Shown: positions 6,536-8,997 of the stretch, one piece after another
How the letters are laid out: each line of letters opens with the position of its first letter
Position numbering within the stretch: the stretch's first letter is position 1
Program-made: the position numbers and the translations under genes
DNA from: an uncultured bacterium
GTDB taxonomy: Bacteria > Verrucomicrobiota > Kiritimatiellia > CAIKKV01 > CAITUY01
Direction: 5' to 3'
Length of the DNA: 8,997 nucleotides
Assembly: GCA_903934155.1 (NCBI GenBank)
Contig: CAIZMS010000264.1
Span: 1-8,997 of the forward strand
The notes under the pieces: generated by a model
The model's input: only the letters and a program-made list of their open reading frames with translations
What the model was told of the DNA's origin: nothing
Database searches by the model: none

Positions 6536-7279
6536 TCAGGAATGGTGCCGTGTACGGGGGGGGGAAGTCAACTCTCCGCTCCAGATGGGGATGAGGGTTG
6601 ACTCAGCGGTTTGGAGCAGCAGTTCCCCGTCCTCGCCGAATCCCGCCAGTACCCCTTCGCGATAGGTCTCGCCATCACGGAGTCGAATCGGTTTACCCAG
6701 GTTCGAGGCGCGGGCCTCCCAGCTTTTCCGGATTCCGGAAAAGCCACGGTTCTCCCATGCGGTGAGGTGCGGGAGAAGGTTTTCGAGAAGAGTCGGGAGG
6801 AGTAGTTCGCGATCATAGGGCTTGCCTGACTCGAGTCGCATGGATGTTGCGGGTTGGTCAATGTGAGTCGTGGTTTCCATATTTACATTGAGGCCGATCC
6901 CGATCATGACGCCGCCAGCGACCGCTTCGGCAAGGATGCCGCAGATTTTCTTTCCCTTCACCAAAATGTCATTGGGCCATTTGAGGGAGGCTTGAAGTCC
7001 CTCGTTTCCGAGAAAGTCGGCGACCGCCACGGCGGCGGCCATGGCGGCGGAAGGGAGTCGGTGGGGGGCGGCATCGGTCCTGAGGTACAGCGAGAAGGTC
7101 AGGTTTTCGCCCTTCCCTGAAACCCAGACGCGGTCAAGCCGACCCCGGCCCCGGGTTTGTTCGCGGGCCGCAATCACAGTGCCCGATGGCAAGTCGGGCG
7201 TTTTTTCGGCAAGTTCCTCCAGTGTGGTGTTTGTGGAAGACACGCGGTCATGCCAGATGATGTTGAATTGGAGTATCAT
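6536..7279 (-). CDS. birA: Biotin-[acetyl-CoA-carboxylase] ligase, monofunctional, no DNA-binding domain
   Basis: The enzyme activates biotin as biotinyl-AMP and attaches it to the target lysine of the biotin carboxyl carrier protein. Motifs are SSTN (14-17), QTRGRGRLDRVW (41-52, the biotinyl-AMP-binding loop), KWPND (100-104), KKICGILAE (110-118) with the conserved catalytic-type lysine, and IGIGLNVN (126-133). A small C-terminal SH3-like domain lies at about 192-237. At 247 residues it lacks the N-terminal winged helix of E. coli BirA (about 320 residues), so it should not act as a biotin-operon repressor. It is the first gene of the five-gene operon and is divergent from mntP. A run of nine C bases (6564-6556) falls 7 codons before its stop, so its last residues (SPPRTRHHS) depend on the exact run length. 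No Shine-Dalgarno sequence is visible at the ATG. Confidence 0.93.
   Translation of the reverse strand: MILQFNIIWHDRVSSTNTTLEELAEKTPDLPSGTVIAAREQTRGRGRLDRVWVSGKGENLTFSLYLRTDAAPHRLPSAAMAAAVAVADFLGNEGLQASLKWPNDILVKGKKICGILAEAVAGGVMIGIGLNVNMETTTHIDQPATSMRLESGKPYDRELLLPTLLENLLPHLTAWENRGFSGIRKSWEARASNLGKPIRLRDGETYREGVLAGFGEDGELLLQTAESTLIPIWSGELTSPPRTRHHS
6556..6564 (-). repeat. C9 homopolymer at the 3' end of birA
   Basis: The coding strand of birA reads nine consecutive C bases here (G9 on the plus strand). As given, birA ends at TGA 6538-6536, 4 bases before the LRR start. With C10, birA would end at a TGA overlapping the LRR ATG as ATGA. With C8, birA would read in frame straight through that ATG. 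The run is therefore a candidate for slippage, or simply for a sequencing or assembly error. Confidence 0.8.
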
Positions 7280-7339
7280 ATCGACAAGGGGCGTTTTTAC
7301 TCGATTACGGGGTTGGGATCACCTATTAATTCAAAACTT

Positions 7340-7897
7340 ATGTCGTTGCTCCAAATCATCCTGATTGCGTTTGCGTTGGCCATGGATGCCTTTGCCGTAT
7401 CCGTGGCGGCAGGCTTCGCCATTCCCAAGGTTCGTGTCCGGCATGCCTTTACCTATGCCGCCTGGTTCGGAGGATTCCAGGCGATCATGCCGTTGGCGGG
7501 TTGGTTCGGCGGCCGAACACTGGCAGGATATATTGGCGAAGTGGATCATTGGATCGCCTTTGGACTTCTGGCGCTGGTCGGCGGGAAGATGATTTACGAA
7601 TCATTTCAGATTGAGAAACAGGAAAAACCGAAGGATCCTCTGGATGTAAAGATCCTCTTCCTGCTGGCGGTCGCCACCAGCATCGATGCTTTTGCTGTCG
7701 GGCTCAGTTTCGCGTTGCTGAATGTGACCGTTCTCCTGCCCGTTTTGATTATCGGGGTGGTGACGTTCGGTATGTCCTATGCCGGGGTCTATCTGGGGGC
7801 AAAAGGAAGCCATTTCTTCGAGCGGAAGATTGAGGTGGTGGGCGGATTGATCCTGATTGGAATCGGGATCAAGATCCTGTGGAGCCATCTGATCTGA
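7340..7897 (+). CDS. mntP: Manganese efflux pump, MntP family
   Basis: MntP proteins are inner-membrane exporters of Mn2+ that protect against manganese excess. The 185-residue length matches E. coli MntP (188). Six hydrophobic segments are visible at about 3-25, 36-58, 68-88, 105-126, 131-153 and 163-181. The two halves each carry the motif DAFAV, at 16-20 (LAMDAFAVSVAAG) and 116-120 (TSIDAFAVGLSFAL), showing the family's internal 3+3 duplication with the functional aspartates Asp16 and Asp116. A charged loop lies at about 91-104. The frame is open back to 7157, but that part overlaps birA. The ATG at 7340 gives the standard family N-terminus. No Shine-Dalgarno sequence is visible, and the 60-base gap to birA is too short to hold a complete yybP-ykoY manganese riboswitch. 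I saw no convincing promoter there. The gene converges on the pseudouridine synthase gene with 25 bases between stops. Confidence 0.92.
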   Translation: MSLLQIILIAFALAMDAFAVSVAAGFAIPKVRVRHAFTYAAWFGGFQAIMPLAGWFGGRTLAGYIGEVDHWIAFGLLALVGGKMIYESFQIEKQEKPKDPLDVKILFLLAVATSIDAFAVGLSFALLNVTVLLPVLIIGVVTFGMSYAGVYLGAKGSHFFERKIEVVGGLILIGIGIKILWSHLI

Positions 7898-7922
7898 TTG
7901 CGTCAGTGCCGGTGTCAGGGAA

Positions 7923-8762
7923 TTACCGTAGGCCCAGGCGCTTCAACCAGCTTATAAAATCCCTTGGCAGCGGTGCCTCGGTCCGGATTTTCTGGCCGGA
8001 AATGGGCGACGTGAAGGTCAAGCTGGCGGCGTGGAGCATCTGCCGCTCAATCGTCCTGAATTCCTCGGGAATGGCACCCCGGCTGGCGTAGGTTCGGTCG
8101 CCCAGAACGGGATGTCCGATGTAGGCGAGATGTTTTCGGATCTGGTGGGTACGGCCGGTTTCGATTTTTACCTTGAGGTGACTGGCGCCGGGGTTGCTGG
8201 CGACACAATGGAGATGCGTTACGGCGGGCTCGCCTTCCAGCGCATATTCAATCTGGCGCTCGCGCTCCTTGATCTGGCCGGCCGCCAGAGCGTGGTAAAC
8301 CTTGGAAATCTTCTGCCCCTTGAACAGTTCAACCGCCTTGTCAAAGGCGTCCTTTGACCGGGCAATCAGAATGCAGCCGGAGGTATCGCGGTCCAGCCGG
8401 TGGACGGCCTGGAGATTGGGCTGATTCAACATCACTCGAAGATCCGCTTCAAGACTGTCGGGCCCGTTGGAGAGGCGTCCGGGCGCCTTGTTGATGACCA
8501 GGTAGTCGTTGTCCTGAAACAGGATGATCGGGGTGGGGGGAGTTTTTCGTTTGGCGGAGCCGCCCGGTACGACGACTTCCACGACATCTCCCTTGGTCAG
8601 AGTATGCTTGGTCATCCAGATCCGGCGCCCATTCACGAAGGCCAGTCTCTGGTCGAGAATGTCCTTGGCCTTATTCCTGGAAAGGTTCAGCTGGCGTGCC
8701 AGAAAGTCCTGAAGAGGCATTCCCGCTTGCTCCGGCCTGACCTGATGTCGTTGTGGTTGCAT
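7923..8762 (-). CDS. RluA-family pseudouridine synthase (S4 domain plus catalytic domain)
   Basis: These enzymes isomerise specific uridines to pseudouridine, in 23S rRNA for RluC/RluD-type members or in other RNAs. From the ATG at 8762 the protein has 279 residues. An S4-like RNA-binding domain spans about 8-66 (MPLQDFLARQLNLSRNKAKD, 15-34, then FVNGRRI). The catalytic domain follows with YLVINKAPG (87-95) and HRLDRDTSG (121-129) containing catalytic Asp124. KVYHAL (154-159) and GRTHQIRKHLAYIGHPVLGD (203-222) complete the family signature. The frame extends to a GTG at 8852. I reject that start because it falls inside the likely -10 box and adds 30 residues unlike the family, encoded by a simple repeat. 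No Shine-Dalgarno sequence precedes 8762. A later ATG at 8720 has GGAG upstream but would cut the first strand of the S4 domain. The exact uridine target is not predictable. Confidence 0.93.
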   Translation of the reverse strand: MQPQRHQVRPEQAGMPLQDFLARQLNLSRNKAKDILDQRLAFVNGRRIWMTKHTLTKGDVVEVVVPGGSAKRKTPPTPIILFQDNDYLVINKAPGRLSNGPDSLEADLRVMLNQPNLQAVHRLDRDTSGCILIARSKDAFDKAVELFKGQKISKVYHALAAGQIKERERQIEYALEGEPAVTHLHCVASNPGASHLKVKIETGRTHQIRKHLAYIGHPVLGDRTYASRGAIPEEFRTIERQMLHAASLTFTSPISGQKIRTEAPLPRDFISWLKRLGLR

Positions 8763-8790
8763 GGGGGGAATTATGGAGCGGCGAATCCCT

Positions 8791-8813
8791 AGTGTCGAGT
8801 GTCGAGTGTTGAG
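8791..8813. repeat. Three 7-bp tandem repeats
   Basis: AGTGTCG is present twice (8791-8797, 8798-8804), followed by a one-mismatch copy AGTGTTG (8805-8811) and a partial AG. The array lies in the gap between the pseudouridine synthase gene and the gene starting at 8888, inside the predicted leader of the synthase mRNA. It may be one copy of a dispersed intergenic repeat, but only this copy is visible here. Confidence 0.7.
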
Positions 8814-8843
8814 ACGCGAAGAAACTTGATTGAAGCCGTGGGA

Positions 8844-8849
8844 ATTATA
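8844..8849 (-). promoter_or_regulatory. -10 box of a probable promoter for the pseudouridine synthase gene
   Basis: The minus strand carries a perfect TATAAT at 8849-8844, in an AT-rich stretch, 81 bases before the synthase ATG. No good -35 hexamer lies 16-18 bases upstream, so the match rests on the -10 alone. If real, transcription begins near 8837, the leader carries the 7-bp tandem repeats, and the upstream GTG at 8852 cannot be the translation start. Confidence 0.4.
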
Positions 8850-8875
8850 CACTGGTTTGTATTAACAGTTTGTAC

Positions 8876-8881
8876 GGGAGG
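8876..8881 (+). promoter_or_regulatory. Strong Shine-Dalgarno site for the gene at 8888
   Basis: GGGAGG lies 6 bases before the ATG at 8888. Several other genes here have no visible site, so this decides the start and supports the short open frame that follows as a real gene. Confidence 0.8.
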
Positions 8882-8887
8882 ATATTC

Positions 8888-8997
8888 ATGAGCGTGATTA
8901 AAAAATGGAGTCGGGTGCTTTCGGTGGGCGAGATTGTCAAAGAACCCCTGGATGAGTGCCGGCCCGGTGTTGCGGATGACGGTGAGATCGGTCCCCA
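8888..8997 (+). CDS. Start of an unrecognised gene (partial, 36 codons)
   Basis: An ATG at 8888, six bases after GGGAGG, opens a frame that runs uninterrupted to the right edge. The visible N-terminus starts MSVIKKWSRVLSVGEIVKEP and continues with DECRPGVADDGEIGP. It has no signal peptide or membrane segment. The fragment mixes a short basic start with an acidic, Gly/Pro-containing stretch. I do not recognise the family, and the fragment is too short for a functional call. It is divergent from the pseudouridine synthase gene across a 125-base gap that holds the tandem repeats and the TATAAT box. That it is a real gene rests on the ribosome binding site, the open frame and the absence of a better frame on either strand. 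Confidence 0.65.
   Translation, partial: MSVIKKWSRVLSVGEIVKEPLDECRPGVADDGEIGP

Noticed and set aside
7157..7339. Upstream extension of the mntP frame
   Set aside because: The extra 61 codons overlap birA on the other strand and do not look like a membrane leader. Family members start at the residue encoded at 7340.
7898..7922. Possible terminator between mntP and the pseudouridine synthase gene
   Set aside because: The 25-base gap has no stem of useful length followed by a T-run on either strand.
8763..8852. GTG start and 30-residue extension of the pseudouridine synthase
   Set aside because: The start lies beside the TATAAT box, and the extension translates the 7-bp tandem repeats. It adds nothing that resembles the S4 domain.
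1..8997. Mobile element, prophage, toxin-antitoxin, CRISPR or defence system
   Set aside because: No transposase, integrase, direct-repeat/spacer array, nuclease or toxin motif is seen on either strand. Nearly all of the window is accounted for by housekeeping-type genes.

Overview
The window is an ordinary bacterial chromosomal segment, densely coding and GC-rich by eye. It holds ten protein genes, two of them cut by the window edges. There are no RNA genes, CRISPR arrays, transposases or phage genes. A lipobox lipoprotein and the style of the housekeeping enzymes suggest a Gram-negative or diderm bacterium. The lineage cannot be fixed from this sequence; the PVC group or a deltaproteobacterium-like lineage are guesses only.

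Layout. Positions 1-773 (minus) hold the N-terminal half of a UPF0371/DUF1846 protein that runs off the left edge. It is divergent from a two-gene plus-strand operon: a ThiF/MoeB/HesA-type E1-like adenylyltransferase with an extra C-terminal domain (907-1992), coupled by a one-base stop/start overlap to a cysteine desulfurase (1992-3137). Convergent with it is a tightly packed five-gene minus-strand operon, read from 7279 down to 3169: biotin-protein ligase (birA type, no DNA-binding domain), a small leucine-rich-repeat lipoprotein, pdxJ, acpS and nnr. Three of its four junctions are ATGA or TAATG overlaps. The fourth, birA to the LRR gene, has a 4-base gap next to a C9 tract. Divergent from birA is mntP (7340-7897), a manganese efflux pump. 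It converges on an RluA-type pseudouridine synthase (7923-8762, minus). A last plus-strand gene begins at 8888 behind a strong ribosome binding site and leaves the window after 36 codons.

How the genes fit. The long operon is a cofactor set: BirA attaches biotin to the acetyl-CoA carboxylase carrier, AcpS attaches 4'-phosphopantetheine to acyl carrier protein, PdxJ closes the ring of pyridoxine 5'-phosphate, and Nnr repairs hydrated NAD(P)H. The facing operon supplies sulfur chemistry: a PLP-dependent desulfurase and an E1-like enzyme that would adenylate a ubiquitin-like sulfur carrier. That carrier is not in the window.

I found no convincing new biological system. The observations most worth a second look are the C9 tract at the birA/LRR junction, where one base more or less changes the gene architecture; the LRR lipoprotein inside a cofactor operon; the E1-like/desulfurase pair with a C-terminal extension and no carrier; and small palindromic or repeated elements in the intergenic gaps.
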